A stretch of 64,000 nt of DNA from Scolanthus callimorphus (lineage: Eukaryota > Cnidaria > Anthozoa > Actiniaria > Edwardsiidae): positions 23,696,168 to 23,760,167 of the forward strand of contig CM066923.1 in NCBI GenBank assembly GCA_033964015.1, read 5' to 3'. The notes beneath the pieces were generated by a model. It saw nothing but the letters and a program-made list of their open reading frames with translations, did no database searches and had not been told where the DNA came from. Of the stretch, positions 11,046-23,854 are shown one piece after another (within the stretch, counting starts at the first letter, position 1; every line of letters begins with the position of its first letter). A program made the position numbers and the translations under genes.

Positions 11046-12092
11046 TCCAGGTTTATATGATAATATGCTTTATGGTTGTTTCAGGTAGCACGCGACCCGT
11101 GCTTAACAAATCAAGTGGTTTTGGCAGTTCTACGTAGTCAGCCAAACCGTGTGAACTAATAAGATCCTTGCCCCTAGTGCAGTGAATTGGCTTTTGCGGC
11201 GCTGCAGTCTCGGAAGGGAAGCCAAATGAGTGCACTACGCTGGGATCTGATTGGCTAACACGAAGCTGACAACGGTGAAAGTCGAGTGTTTCCTGAAGCA
11301 GCTGTAAGGGTTGATAGCTTTTGTAAATGTCCGTTTGAGAGTTCATAAAAACCTTAGTTTCATCTTTGTTTGATCTTATTGACATTTTACCAATGTATCA
11401 TACCTAGGGCCCGTTCTGTTTCTGGGACACCCGCCGAGAATTGTCGAAGCCGAAAACATTCCCCTAATCAGAATTCTCTTTAATTTCCAGAATTTTCTGT
11501 TCTGGGCACCCGAAAACCTCAGGTGAAAAACAATGTACTGGATAATGTCCCGTGATTGGGCTTCAATGAAATTGAACACTATTAACACGACTAGGAGGTT
11601 TATGCATTTTAAATCAGGATGAAAAGAAAACGAAACACTTGAGGATCAATATATGAAAATTGCAAAAGAAACTTCTCGGGCCCAAGTAGAATTATCGGGT
11701 ATTCTAGAAACGGACACAAATCCCTCGCAAAGACTATCATCTTGCAAAAAAAAATATATATATTCAAAACGCGCAGCGATACAGCAAGTCTTTATCTCTT
11801 TACAGTAGCGACATTTACAGACGAAATCCGTAAGATGGGAAATCCACCTACTGTTTATTTTCTCTTCTATGAGTAGATAAATTTCGTTGTTCTGAGATCT
11901 GTATTGCGATTCCCTATTAAAGAGCGACTTTCGTCTGTAATGAACTGGTTGCAAACCGGTTTTGCGCGCGCACTTGAATGGCTTCCCGTCTTCCCGATCT
12001 TGTCCTAGTCAAATCACGTACGTTTTCTAATGAATCTTGAACAGAAAAGCAAATACTTTTGTTCGTCGTATGAAAAATAACGCATTCAATTT
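11046..12092. other. Intergenic, no gene recognised
   Basis: Several 60-110-codon frames on the minus strand have no domain-like features. A CCGAGAATTGTCG/CCAGAATTTTCTG-type inverted pair lies near 11435-11500. Confidence 0.35.
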
Positions 12093-12212
12093 TTTTCATG
12101 TAATACTGGCGGACATTTTACTCGTTGCTCGCATTTTTCCTCACCCCTGCTGGGCTCGGAAAGATACGTCCGCAACTCGTAAAATATACGGCGTATTACA
12201 TGAAAAATATTC
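12093..12212. repeat. Hairpin MITE with TTTTTCATGTAATAC ends
   Basis: TTTTTCATGTAATACTGGCG pairs with CGGCGTATTACATGAAAAA. The arms continue through ACATTTTACTCGTTGC and GCAACTCGTAAAATAT. Total about 120 bp, non-coding. Confidence 0.65.
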
Positions 12213-12539
12213 TAATAAGATTCACTACCAGTGATATGAATTCCGGTCTATACAATTCAACCTATTGGGTTAGGTAAATACACTGTAATAACTTCAAAAG
12301 CGTCAAGGTTATACTGGGAAATTACGCAAGGTTTTGAAGTGGCAAAACCCTCATGTCTTCTCCGCCCCTGCTGCCATGTTGCTTGCGAAAGCAAGTATTT
12401 ACTCTACCGCTCGCTCGCGTAGGCAGATCACTAACACTTCAATTGAAGAGGTTTTCTTTGATACACCACTTACGCTCTTGTGGATGTGACAACGTGAGTG
12501 CTGGATGTGACGTCAGTGTGACATCGGATTAGAAAGATC

Positions 12540-12950
12540 TTTTTGTCAAGGTCCAAAAGTGGGGCACCAATCCCATTTCCCAGTGTAAATTTTCGCCAAA
12601 TCTTAGTCCCAATCGCCAAATCCCAGTTGTGTGTGAAGCTGCAAGCCGCTGACCGAAAGAGTATGGCCACGGGGGAGACTGTAACCAAACAAGAAACCGC
12701 TGTACAGTTAATTCGTTTTGTTGTTTTATCTGTTTATGTCTGTTTCACATATTGTTTACACTGATTTTATTCTGACAATTATTTTAAAACGACGAAGGGA
12801 AATAATGTAGAATCCCACCCCCAGTTTAGTGGACATTAATTCCCATTCCCAGTGGTCAAATCCCAGTCCCAGTGACCCCAATCCCATTTTCCCAGCCTAA
12901 AATAAGGCAAATCCCAGCTCCCATATTACCCCTTCGGGACCCTATTTTAT
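12540..12950. repeat. Element with degenerate AATCCCAGT sub-repeats
   Basis: Repeated AATCCCATTTCCCAGT, AAATCCCAGTTG, AAATCCCAGTCCCAGTG and AAATCCCAGCTCCC motifs occur in two clusters (12565-12630 and 12815-12930) around a unique middle. Resembles a transposon with subterminal binding-site arrays. Clear termini were not found. Confidence 0.45.
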
Positions 12951-13347
12951 CATTGTTGCTGATGTAATTGTGACTAGTTAAATTTTATCATATGATGCCA
13001 GTGTTTTACCGGAAACTAAAACACTCGTATTTTCCATATCTTTACTAGTGAAAATATGAAAAGTTATGTACCGAATGTCCCGGATGTGCACGTTTGTGTT
13101 GTTTTCCTGACTTCACTCGTCACACGAGTTTTAAGCCACAAAACTAAGTTTTGTTCTAAGTTCTAAAGAGAAAAACCTTATTTCAACTATGGCAGAGAAG
13201 GCTACAGCAACACAAAAGGGAAATTCGTTCTTAAGAACACTGGGAATCAGAAAGATTGAGGGAGCATTTCACAAATAAACACTTTCGACTTTACCAAGTG
13301 AGATGTTCAATTTGTAATATTTTGCCGCTATGTCAATTCTAATCCAT

Positions 13348-13508
13348 ATAATAAAAAGAACATTACACGGTGGCTTGTAGATATGGATTTCATTTTCTCG
13401 TGTCAAAACAATATTTTACTCACTCGCTGCGCTCGTTCGTAAAATATTGTTCTTGCCACTCGAAAATAAAATCCATATCTTCCCGCCACCGTGTAATATC
13501 CTCTATAT
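13348..13508. repeat. Inverted-repeat MITE, ATTACACGGTGGC family, copy 2
   Basis: Begins CATTACACGGTGGCTTG and ends CCGCCACCGTGTAATATCC. It has the same internal GTAAAATATTGTTC/AACAATATTTTAC pair as 988-1152, in reverse orientation. Confidence 0.7.
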
Positions 13509-13519
13509 ATTTTGGGAAC

Positions 13520-14250
13520 AGGGGGAGTCAAGGTTTAACGATATATTGAATCCAATTCAGCACACCCGTATATTGGTAAAACTGCAAAGTTTGGTGCAAA
13601 TTTGGCTGGATACTGATCAGCTGACCGAGAAATACTTTTTCGAAATTTACGATTTTTACTACAAAATATATACCGTTTCCGGGAAACGTTGTCACCCAAA
13701 AAGCCTATAAGCTTGAAGCGAAAATGATAATGGGAGCATCTAAAGTGCTACTGTTTGATCAGATTTCAGACAGTTATCGCACCCACAGGTAAATCATTAA
13801 ATTTCAGCGCATTTCTAAGCATGTTTGTTTCTAATATTTACAGAAATTCAAATAAATATTTACCCATACTTCCTAGCGCACCAAGCTTTGTTGCTTTTTC
13901 CAGCGACAACCGTTTCCCGGAAACGGTATATAGTTGTAGGGCATCGATGCGCCACCAGATGCGCTACTCACCAGCTTCGTTTTGATGTTTTTGCCCTATA
14001 CATGTCTTTGTAAAAAAAGGGCCAGAAAACTAAGTTTTGAAAATTCATATCTCAGCCAGGTGAGCGCATGAGTAATTGTTCCCAAACTTTGCAGCTTTTC
14101 TAATACGGATGTGCTGAATAATAATCGTCTTTGTTTCTTGATAACTATAGCATATTTTTTAAGCCATATGAACGTGATATATGCAGTAAATGTATCGGGA
14201 AAAACAACAAAAGGGGTAAGGGCAGCCCTCCATCCCCTAGATCCGCCACT
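13520..14250. repeat. Long inverted-repeat element, nested palindromes
   Basis: Outer arms: CAGCACACCCGTAT and CTGCAAAGTTTGG near 13560-13600 match, inverted, CCAAACTTTGCAG and ATACGGATGTGCTG near 14084-14118. Inner arms: TATATACCGTTTCCGGGAAA near 13667 and TTTCCCGGAAACGGTATATA near 13912. No transposase frame seen. Confidence 0.55.
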
Positions 14251-14416
14251 AAACAATGAACACCAGGTGGGTTATTTCACAGAGCAAAGACTTTAAAAAA
14301 CAAAATGTAAAATGCAAACGAAACGAGGAATACGTCTATGCCCCTGTCTTACAAGGTTTGATTGACAGGAAGCCAAAACGCAGTTTGGCTTTCGGGAATC
14401 ACCTGGGAAAATGTGC

Positions 14417-14606
14417 GCAGGGGTAGAGTGCAGTGGTAGAGCACAGTGGTAGAGCACAATGGTAGAGCGCAGTGGTAGAGCGCAGTGGTAGAGCGCAGTG
14501 GTAGAGCGCAGTGGTAGAGCGCAGTGGTAGAGTGCAGTTGTAGAGCGCAGTGGTAGAGCGCAGTGGTAGAGTGCAGTGGTAGAGCACAGTGGTAGAGCAC
14601 AGTGGT
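14417..14606 (+). repeat. Minisatellite, 13-bp unit GTGGTAGAGCGCA
   Basis: About 14 copies with GCGCA/GCACA variants. The three overlapping minus-strand frames (Leu/Tyr/His/Cys/Thr-rich) are artefacts of the repeat. Confidence 0.92.
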
Positions 14607-14707
14607 AAGTGGGCCTGCTTTTTCGTACTTCGTTATTTTTCAACGAAAATCTTTCAAACTTGGCCCACAAACACTTTTTGGAATTCTGATTTCGATTAAG
14701 TTGTTGT

Positions 14708-15113
14708 TGCCATGGTAACGATGTCACGTGACTCACCATACGTCACTTTGGATGAAATTTTTAGCCGCCCGTGCAGGTATGTAGAGAAGGTGAAAAATAG
14801 AAATTTCTTTTCAGCATAATCTTTCTATCATTAGTCTTTCTGTAAACCTAATGGATATCGTTGATCATGTTTTAATAAAGACATTTTTTCACAATATATA
14901 TCATATATTTCAGAAGCACGAAAAATCTGATAATTTTTTTTTCTTGAGAAATTCCAAGATATCCATTAGTTTCATTTGAAGAAGTTGTCCTGTATCTAAA
15001 TATGTGTTAACCTTTCAATTTCACCTTTTTCTGTTTATCTTCAGAGGGTCTAAATAAAAAATCCAAGTGGCCGCCACCGAGTCACGTGATAACCGTTTCC
15101 ATGGTAACGAAAT
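14708..15113. repeat. Inverted-repeat element with CATGGTAACG/TCACGTGACTC ends
   Basis: GCCATGGTAACGATGTCACG near 14709 pairs with the inverse GAGTCACGTGATAACCG plus CATGGTAACG near 15079-15110. AT-rich interior with no coding frame. Confidence 0.45.
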
Positions 15114-15741
15114 ATGTCAAAATAAAGCTCTTGTTGAAGTTATTGTACTGACCAATTTTGATGATGATCCATACAATAGAACACGAGTTATAAAGAATAA
15201 TCCCTTTTTTCAGGCAAATGGTTTTGAGCCATGCCTTAATGCCACTGACGACATTCTGAGGGAACCTCAAGACGTCGGCCAAGAATTCAGTTAGAACAAA
15301 AGAGAGAAAGGAAACACGTCAGGGGCACGGGAAGGGAATGTGGCAGGTGAAGCGCAAAGGAAGGGGAAGGGTTTGAGCTATCAGCGCCGCCATTCGATTG
15401 CGCTCTCTGAGTCCTCTCTTTGAGTCCCCACATGTGCATATGGCTAGACCTAATAAAGTAGATGGAAGCTTCTTCTGATGGGTTCCTGGAAGGGCAGAAG
15501 CAAGGATGAAAACGTATACGACTCGCAATGCCCCGTTCACACGCATCGCAGTGGAATGTGAAAATGTTCGGAACGACTTCGAGTTGCAGCGAAATCGTAA
15601 GTGAAATCGCCATCAAGCCCCGTTCACACGGCAGGCTGTGTCATCGCTGCAGAAATCGCGCAGTGTGAACGAGCCAAAACGCTTATGACTGGCGCTACGA
15701 AGAAAGATTAACTAAGATATAAGGGGCGAAAACTGTTTTAC
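15114..15741. other. Spacer with a GCCCCGTTCACACG repeat
   Basis: GCCCCGTTCACACG occurs at about 15529 and 15617, with CAGTGTGAACGAGCC at about 15660. This suggests a short hairpin MITE. No exon 2 or 3 of the neighbouring glycosyltransferase remnant was found here. Confidence 0.4.
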
Positions 15742-16672
15742 CTGACTACCGAAGTGCGCCACAATTCTTTACCGTAGGTGTATTATCATTAGCGACGAAG
15801 ATCCTTTTAGGGGATGGCATTTCACTATAAATCATTTCAGCCTGTTCAATCAAGCGCTTACACAGGTGGTAACGTAGGACTGTCGGTCTCTGGTGTATGG
15901 TCAGTACCCCTCACATGTACAGCTAAACAAATATAACCAACATGTTCTCAGTGTAAAATGTTTCAACTGCATTCTGAATTGCGGCATTTATTTTGAGATA
16001 TTTTTTCACGAGCATATTTCCCCACAGACGCATATCTTTCGTTATTAATCTTGGCTACGATACGCTCCTCCAGCGCTGCGAGGACGAAAACTCAAATCAA
16101 TCAGCGGGCTCGGTGTAATTTCATGTCCATTTATCTCGTATTTCCAAGGTTTTCCACTCAAATCGGTTTGAAAAGAGCCCAGACCTCTTGTCTACAATCG
16201 CCCTGAAGGCTCTGCGCTCTATTCCTTTTTTATAGACTGAAAATACCACTCCCACGAATTAAACGAATTCTTAGCGCATACAGTTCGCACTTTTTCCAGA
16301 ATGACTGTTTGCTTTGCGTCTAAGAGATGGCACATTCCTATTTGATCTAAAGTGTAGAGCAATAACGCAGCGAGTCCAATGCCGTCACACTCTAACACTG
16401 TGGGCTCAGCGACACAGACTACCCGGTCATTCCCTGTTCCTTGATTTTGGATCCTTGCGACCGAGTACGTTGAGGCATCATGTGAAGGATCACTACGAAG
16501 TCTTTCTTGCTCCTCGACGAAATATTTGGAAAAGCTAAATACGTTGCTTCTGCTATCATAACACCTCAGTAAAGTCTCTCTTTCTGGGAAGTAAATGTCA
16601 ATAGTATACATATTATTAGACCTGTGCTAAGATTGTGACATATTTTCTGAAGATACGTCTCGTCCTAGCCAT
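15742..16672 (-). pseudogene. Paralogue D: exon-1 remnant of the fucosyltransferase-like gene
   Basis: Minus-strand relative of exon 1 of copy C (42499-43442). The clearest part is 16611-16219, encoding FSKYFVEEQERLRSDPSHDA, the ECDGIGLAALLLYTLDQIGM block and NSWEWYFQSIKKE-stop. Sequence matching the rest of exon 1, including the region of the HVRGTD motif and a donor-like GTAAAA after 15742, continues to the left with several frameshifts and stops. The matching ATG (ATGGCTAGGACGAG) is at 16672, and stops follow within the membrane-anchor region. No exons 2 and 3 are found. It is inverted relative to copies A-C, so the cluster includes a rearranged, decayed member. Confidence 0.8.
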
Positions 16673-16963
16673 AACGATTGTTACTCTCAGTGCTGCTCGA
16701 AGCTAAGTTTCATATTAATTGCACGCCACCCACCTGTTTCGTATAACGATGACTGGACAACTTGATATTTTGCTTTGTCATGTGCATATCTCATATCTGC
16801 ATGTATATTGTTTTGAATTGGAACAGCGCGAATCTGGCACGAAGTGTGCTGTAGGTCTTAGTTGTTCCCATAATATAATATTAGCACTTCTCATGATATA
16901 TTACATTTTCATGTCCGCAGTCTGGCGCAAACTTTTTCCAGAAGTATTGTATTACAGTCGAAG
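16673..16963. other. Spacer, nothing recognised
   Basis: Unique AT-rich sequence between paralogue D and the next repeat; the D promoter region would lie here. Confidence 0.35.
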
Positions 16964-17560
16964 CTCTCTGTGCGACCGCTCTCGTAAGCGCCAGCTCCCA
17001 TAACGACCATTTTCCCGAAACCCCGTTTGAAATGTCACATAAACTCTGTTATTTTCAAGCTCTCGTATGTAAGCGACCGCCTTATCGATGCGACCAGCTC
17101 CGCTAGCGACCAAAATTTCAAATCACCAACAGAGATTTCTGTTGTTCTAAGGTCTCGTAAGCGACCATAGTACTTTTTTGTCTATAAAACATCAGTCATC
17201 ACCTCATAAATATCTAACTGATACAAGCTGCACCGGTGAAATGCTATTTTCTATGTACATATTTGCGGTTATCTATTCTTAATTAAAGTCGGGAAGTAAA
17301 TCAAACTATTTTAACATTAGTATCACATGTTTTTTTTCTAGATTTATTGCACTAAGCTCTCGTAAGCGACAACAATCAATCAATCAATCAACTTATTTTC
17401 ATCAAATATAATATACATTATTTACATGATAAGTATATAAATTGCGAAGATGAGGAGCCTACTGAAAGTCAAATACTTATAGGTGTTGTTTAAGTACTTC
17501 CTACTTAAACAACACCTATTGTTTAAGTAGGAAGCCGCTTTGGTGGTCGCTTACGAGAGC
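16964..17560. repeat. TIR-like element with repeated CTCGTAAGCGACC motifs
   Basis: GAAGCTCTCTGTGCGACCGC at the left, repeated CTCGTAAGCGAC/CTAGCGACC motifs inside (17087-17165, 17359), and the inverse GGTCGCTTACGAGAGCTCC at the right. A palindrome built on TAGGTGTTGTTTAAGTA occupies about 17479-17535. Confidence 0.55.
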
Positions 17561-18248
17561 TCCTCTTCCTTCGAAAGCGTCTGATTTGATTTGGGATGCT
17601 TTTTATTTTCATCTTTCGTTGCGTTGTATTTTCAAAGATTAAGAAACTGTATTTATTCTATTATTCTCCTAACGATGTCTTTCGACAGAACAATTTGTCA
17701 AAAAATAGTACCAAGATTGATATTCACCTACCCTTTGCCTATTGAATCACGTTTTACAGATCAGCTATATTGAGCGATCGGCCCCGCAATTAAATCTCTG
17801 TATGGCTCTGTATGGAGCCTCGTTTGAAATAAATCTTTCGGAGAAAGAATGTCCAAATAAAATTAAAAGCTCGCTTTTATCGCAAGACACATTTGACAGG
17901 AAGTATAGTACACGTTACACGAAGCATGGACTTGATTTGTGTTGAGACTTTCGCCTCAAGTTCAATGTATATAAAAGGGATTTTGCAAATTTCACTATTA
18001 TAAAAGGGTAGCGATTTTGCGAATTTCACTATTAAAATCGCTAGATTCTGTTTAAAATAGTATGGGGTTTTGTTGTTTTAGTATAGAAAAGGCTGATTGG
18101 CTGAGTGGCATTGGTAATGCTCTAATGCTCGCATATCACGTCACTTATGCCATTGAAAATATCAGGTTGTTCAGTCATCCTTATATACAGGTATAATATG
18201 CATGGAAACTTATATTATCTTCAGTCAGTTTTTAAAGAAACAACCCAT
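17561..18248. other. Upstream region of paralogue A
   Basis: The last 100 bases (AAAATATCAGGTTGTTCAGTC, then AAACAACCCAT) match the sequence upstream of B and, less well, of C. Duplication therefore included the 5' flank or UTR. No promoter motif can be named with confidence. Confidence 0.45.
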
Positions 18249-20349
18249 ATGGCTAGAGGAAGCATCTCCAGACGCTATGTTACAATTTTTGTACATCTGG
18301 AATATCATGTCTACTTTTAACGTTAACTTTACGAGGGCAAAAGACCTATCCACTGAGCCAGACGAGAGCAAAGACAAAGAATTTAACTTTCAAAACATTT
18401 CTTCGAGGAGGGAAACCTGCATAGTGATTCTTCTTATGACATAACGTACTCGGTAGCAAAGATAAATCACCAAGCGACAGAGAACGACCGGTGGCCTGTG
18501 TTGCCGAACCACAGTGCTGATGTGCAGCGACCTTGGATTTGCTGCGTTACTGCTATACACTTTAGATCAAATAGGGATGTGTCATCTCTACGGCGCAACG
18601 CCAACCGTTATCTGGAAAAACTGCGAAACTGTGTGCGCAAAGGGTTCGTTTAATTCGTGGGAGTGGTATTTTGAGCCAATCAACAAAGGGATAGAACGCA
18701 CAGCCACGAGGGCATTTGTCTGAGCCTAGGTGTGAAGTCTTTTCCGACCAATTTGAGTGGAAACCTTGGAAATACGAGATAAACGGATATAAATCACACA
18801 TCGAAAACCCTGATTGATTGAGTTTTCGTCCTCGCAGCGCTCAAGGAGCGTACAGTAGTGAATATTTAATAACGAAAGAGTTGCGTCTTTGGGGAAATAT
18901 GCTCGTGAAAGAATATCTCAAAATAGATACCGCAATTCAGAAGGCAGTGGACACATTTTACACTGAGCGCATGGTGGTTATAATTTGTTAGCTGTACATG
19001 TGAGAGGTACTGACCATGCAGACGAGACCGACAGTCCTACATTACCACCTCTTAACGCTTGGATTCAACAGGCTGAAATGATTTATAGTAAAATGCCATA
19101 TCCTAAAAGGATCTTCGTCGCTTCTGATAATTCGCCCTCGTTTATGCCTTTGTCAGGCACTTCGTTATTGAGGTAATATATATCGAACCCTCTGTTACCG
19201 GTTTTATGCGCCCTTTATCACGGCGATTTAGACCCCAGCCTAATAGACCAGAAGCCCTTGCAAATTGCTGTTAGGCTCAAATGTCATAATACCCCCGAAA
19301 ACAGAAAGATATCACAATTTTCTGCAATATTTAATGATATAAAGGACGCAAATCCTTGTTAATAGCTCCTCAAAGAAATGAAACGAGGAAAAAATATGGT
19401 ATATTTGTGTGTACAGCGAGGTCGTCATGCTTCGTTGCACCAGAATGCATTATAGTCCGTGAGGGAAAACACGCAAGCCGTCTAAAAATTGGAATTTCCT
19501 CCTCTTAATATGTTCAATAGATACAGCTTCTTACCTAATGTTTTGCAGACATCATACCAGCAGCCTTCAACATTCAAGTCTTTTCAAACTGTCTTCAAAA
19601 GCCGTTTTCTTATTAGATTTAGCCTGGATCCCTTTGTACCGCACGATACCGCACTAGTGGATCCCTTTGCGAGATTCCACAAAACTACCACAAACCATTA
19701 TCGAAATACACCACGTTTGGTATCTACGGCAAGCTCAATAAATTCTCTATCGAACCCTGCTATTTTTAATAAGTTACTGTAAAGCCAGCGCATGCTATTT
19801 GTGATCGAAACTGCTGACGGGTTATTTATTATCCAAATTGAGAGATTTCGGCATGTAAAAGATCTCGCATTTCACATAAGGTCATATAACGCCAAATCGC
19901 CGTGTTATATACATTGCGTGTTTTCCTGAACTTAAATGTTCCACACAGATGTTGTATTCACGCATGCGTACAGAGGCTCAAAGTACGAATGCGAAGCAGT
20001 GCACGACGAGGCCTGATCCATACACCCTCGCTCGCAAGTACTCAAGGATATTTTACTCATGGCCAAATGTCATCACTTTCTTCACACGAGCCGATCGAGT
20101 GTTGCGGCTCTTGTTACTTACTGGAACTTGGAGATGGAAACGCATTTTATGGAGCTTGCATCACAGGTAGGGTGCTGGTAAACAATATTAAACACCGTCC
20201 CTGATTAAACTCTATCTGAGTTATTTTTGTGGGGTGTTGGAGATATTGGACCCACCTTCCACGTTTTCGGTCGAAACCATCGACCTTGACCAGGGATGCT
20301 GGTACAGTAAAATGCGCATACAAGAAGTATAATGAGTCTCAGCAGCACA

Positions 20350-20986
20350 TTAAGCATGGCTGATAAACGAATTGTCATAAAAACCTAGGGGTGGTCTATC
20401 TCAAGTGCTTTCAACTGTTTTGGTTATTTAAAGGTTTTCAGCCTGTGGGGGTTGAAAAATAAGTAAATTTTTGGTTGCTGTTTCTATGACAACTTTAAAT
20501 GTGACCTTTGAACTCGAAGATAACGTTTTTTAAAAAGTGCTCCTGCGGACAGGGAAAGGCTTTAAATCCTCAAAATGTTTAAGTGCCAAGTGAATTAAGT
20601 CTGGGTATATTTGTTGATCTAATTGGAAAAGTTGACTTCTCCATTGGAATCTTATTTTGGGACAATGTGAAATTCGTACCCTTCGATAACTTCTTATCCA
20701 TGTGTGCTGTGCACCATTTCCATTAGATTTACAAACACAAGGTATGTATTATTTTTTCCACTAATTTATTTTTGCCTCTTATGCATTTTCCCTGTCAGCA
20801 GGGGCAGTTTTTAAAATTCCGTTAAAATGAGGTTCAAAGGTCACATTCCAGTTGTCATAGAAACGCTACTCAAAATTTGTTAAGTTCTGGGTGCTCTGTA
20901 ACATGAATTAAGTTTCGTGAAGAAATGAGTAATGCATTAAATATAGAGCCACCCCCTACGCTTTACCTTCCATAGCCATGCCTTAA
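20350..20986. repeat. TTAA-flanked inverted-repeat element in intron 2 of paralogue A
   Basis: TTAAGCATGGCT at the left and AGCCATGCCTTAA at the right, with subterminal GGGGTGGTCTATCTC and the inverse-type AGAGCCACCCCC. The TTAA ends and related termini match the element at 26778-27447 in paralogue B. Non-coding. Confidence 0.6.
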
Positions 20987-21300
20987 TAGCAGCTGAGGTT
21001 AGAGAATTTGCAGGCTGAAATTTCTTATTGAAATATCTTAAAATGTAAGAACCTATTCATCCTGCAATTCATACTTCCATTTACTCCAAGCTCACGCCAT
21101 TTTCTCACACATGCGCGACAGAGAAATGACATTTGTGTGCAGAGGCTACTTTTGCGTAGTTGAAAAAGTGACAAGAAAACATTAAAAGTAAAAGAAAATG
21201 CAGGGAGATAAAAAGTAGCCTCTGCTCGCAGGGTGCCACCCACCCTCATCATGCACTTTCTAATGGTCCGTCACTTACTCGCGGGCTCCTGAAATCCATC

Positions 21301-21482
21301 ACAGCGGTACCTCTATTTTAATTAAAAGCGGCCACCCTGGGGACCGAGTCATTAAGTGACCGCTTAATGGAGGTGGCCGCTTGGTGGAGGTATGTAAATA
21401 CAGTACTTGAATGACAATACATTATATTGGGACTTTGAAAAGTGTCGCTTAATAGAGGGTGGCCGCTTAAGAGGTACCACTG
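21301..21482. repeat. MITE with ACAGYGGTACCTCT ends
   Basis: ACAGCGGTACCTCT and, inverted, AGAGGTACCACTGT enclose repeated AAGCGGCCACC/GGTGGCCGCTT motifs. The ends resemble those of pogo/Tigger-type mariner relatives; that family link is an inference. Confidence 0.6.
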
Positions 21483-21774
21483 TATGCAAATCCTGCGATC
21501 GACGTTCTTACTGAAAAAAACTGCAATTTCACAATTTTATTTTGTCATCCCGTTTTCCCACAGGAACCTCAAGGGACTATGTCCACAGCCTCTGTGACTG
21601 CTGTTGAGCGAAGAGAATTTGCCGAGGCAGTTGAGATTTGCTTCAGATTAAACGGCAAGCACAGCGCATGTCCAAATACCTCCATGGGGTTCTTTTCATG
21701 AAAAAAGAGCTAGTCAAGTATGCTATGCAGAAATGAAAAAAAAAAGGAAACCCCTGTTGCAGCTTAAATCATTG

Positions 21775-21874
21775 NNNNNNNNNNNNNNNNNNNNNNNNNN
21801 NNNNNNNNNNNNNNNNNNNNNNNNNNNNNNNNNNNNNNNNNNNNNNNNNNNNNNNNNNNNNNNNNNNNNNNNNN
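21775..21874. other. Assembly gap (100 N)
   Basis: Exactly 100 N, the usual placeholder for a gap of unknown size. It separates paralogue A from the region upstream of B, so the true spacing is unknown. Confidence 0.98.
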
Positions 21875-23095
21875 TTGCGCTATAATTGTAGATCTTCATT
21901 CATTGTTCCACACGCCTTTGATTGACGCCGCTAATTCACCGATCCATTGTTCTACCTCGTTACTGTTGCTACGTCGGAAAAGCTAGAATGCTTCTTTGAC
22001 ATAGAGCATGGAAAAGACAACCGATTGCAGGAGGTTTTAGACGTTGCTTTATAATATAAAATACAGTTGATGTTCGCGGGCGTAAGTATGTTTTGGTCCC
22101 GACTCAGGCGCTCATTTTTGCCCGAGCGCAGCGAGGGTTAGAATGAGTACTGAGAAGGGCCCAAAATATATTTACGCCTAAGAACATCAACTACATTATT
22201 ATTATTATTATAACTTTGGAGAGCATCAAGTGCAAAAACGAGAATTTACGGCGACATCATAGTAGCGACCTGAGAGCAGCTAGCGGGCTCTAATTAGAGC
22301 CCGTCACCGAGCTCTAATTAGAGCCCGTCAAAATGTTTATTAGTCTTAGAGCCCGGATAATACGCCACAGTGCTCGCCAAAGTATAATAAAATATTCGTT
22401 TCATATTTTCATAAGAAAAGATTGAGGAAACCATTAAAGATCTTCCAGTCGGCTTTGTTGTTCGCACATTTTGAATTCCACTGGGAAAAAAACTGCCATT
22501 GTTTGGTGATTACTCAAGTGAAGACGGGATCGGTCTATTTGTAAAGTTGGATTAAGTCTTGCTCTTTCAACAATGCGCTGTAATACCTGATTGCCTAAAT
22601 GACAAGCTTTGAACATTTTCTACAAAAAGTTGTTAGAGCATAGTTAAGGAGTATAAACTATGGTTAGAGAAAATACGTTTCGTGTCTATTAGATATAGCC
22701 ACTTATTATCAAAAAAATCCCATAGAACACTCGCGTCCATTATCTGGCCCTTAATTTGGTTTACTATCGACCACTGGTATCATTTAATCACTTGAGGACC
22801 TGAGTAATTATACCAAAAAACAAGTATTCTTGTGGTTTTCAACTAATCTCTAGAGAATCAAAAGACAATGCACATAATGCACGAGTACCAGAACGGACGC
22901 TGATTACATATATTTTGTTAACATCCAGAGAACGTATTCACAAGACGTCAGTTGCAAACGTAGAATGGTGCTCGCATATCACGTCACTCATGCCAGTGGA
23001 AAAATATCAAGTTGTCCAGTCATCCTTTTAATGCAGGTGGATCGAGTACTATTAACGAAACTTCTCTTCAACCAGTTTTTAGAGAAACAACCCAT
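21875..23095. other. Upstream region of paralogue B, with two hairpin repeats
   Basis: GTTGATGTTCGCGGGCGTAA (22070) pairs with TTACGCCTAAGAACATCAAC (22171) around a GAGCGCAGCGAG core. At 22283-22345, GGGCTCTAATTAGAGCCC palindromes repeat. The last 120 bases match the 5' flank of paralogue A. No gene. Confidence 0.55.
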
Positions 23096-23854
23096 ATGGC
23101 AAGAGGAATCCCCAGACGATATGTCACAATCGTTCTTACAGCTGGAATATCATGTATGATATGTCTACTTTTAATAACTTTACCAGTACAAGAGACCCAA
23201 ATATGCGAAGAACAGAGAAGAGACAAAGATTTTAACTTTTCGAAATATTTCCTCGAGGAGGTTGAAAACCTGCGGAGTGATTCTTCTTTTGGCATTTACT
23301 CGGTAGTAAAGATAAATCATCAAGGGTCAGAGAATGACCGGGTAGCCTGTGTTGCTGAGCCCACTGAATGTGGCAACCTTGGATTCGGTGCCTTATTGCT
23401 CTACACTTTAGATCAAATAGGAATGTGCCACCTCTTAGGCGCAACGCCAACCGTTATCTGGAAAAACTGCGAAACTGTGTGCGCAAAGGGTTCGTTTAAT
23501 TCGTGGGAGTGGTATTTTGAGCCAATCAACAAAGGGATAGAACGCACAGCCACGAGGGCAGTTTGTCTGAGCCTAGGTGTGAAGTCTTTTCCAACCAAGT
23601 TGAGTGGAAAACCTTGGAAATACAAGATAAACGGACATAAATTAAAACCAAAACCACTGATTGATTTGAGTTTTCGTCCTCGCGGCGCTGAAGGAGCGTA
23701 TCGTAGCCAAGATTTAATAACGAAAGATATGCGTCTTTGGGGGAATACGCTCGTGAAAGAATATCTCACATAAATGCCGCAATTCAGAATGCAGTTGACA
23801 CATTTTACACTGAGCGCATGGTTGTTATAATTTGTTAGCTGTACATGTGAGGGG

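Larger units (their letters stand above)
18249..21736 (+). pseudogene. Paralogue A: three-exon fucosyltransferase-like pseudogene
   Basis: Exon 1 is 18249-19172, exon 2 is 19949-20166 and exon 3 is 21564-21736, with the same borders as copy C. Recognisable blocks are LGFAALLLYTLDQIGMCHL, WKNCETVCAKGSFNSWEWYF, LLAVHVRGTDHADETDSP and IFVASDN. Several indels break the frame: after MARGSISRRYVTIF, near 18440-18510, at 18722, at 18955-18990, in exon 2 (one G lost in GGCCTGATCC), and before the end of exon 3 (TTCTTTTCATGA). The terminal K-stop codon is also changed to K-TGA. The second intron holds the TTAA element 20350-20986 and the MITE 21301-21482. Its many lesions make a functional product unlikely. 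Confidence 0.85.

Noticed and set aside
14293..14739. 148-codon minus frame rich in Leu, Tyr, His, Cys and Thr
   Set aside because: It translates the 13-bp minisatellite, and several frames are open at once, as expected for such a repeat.
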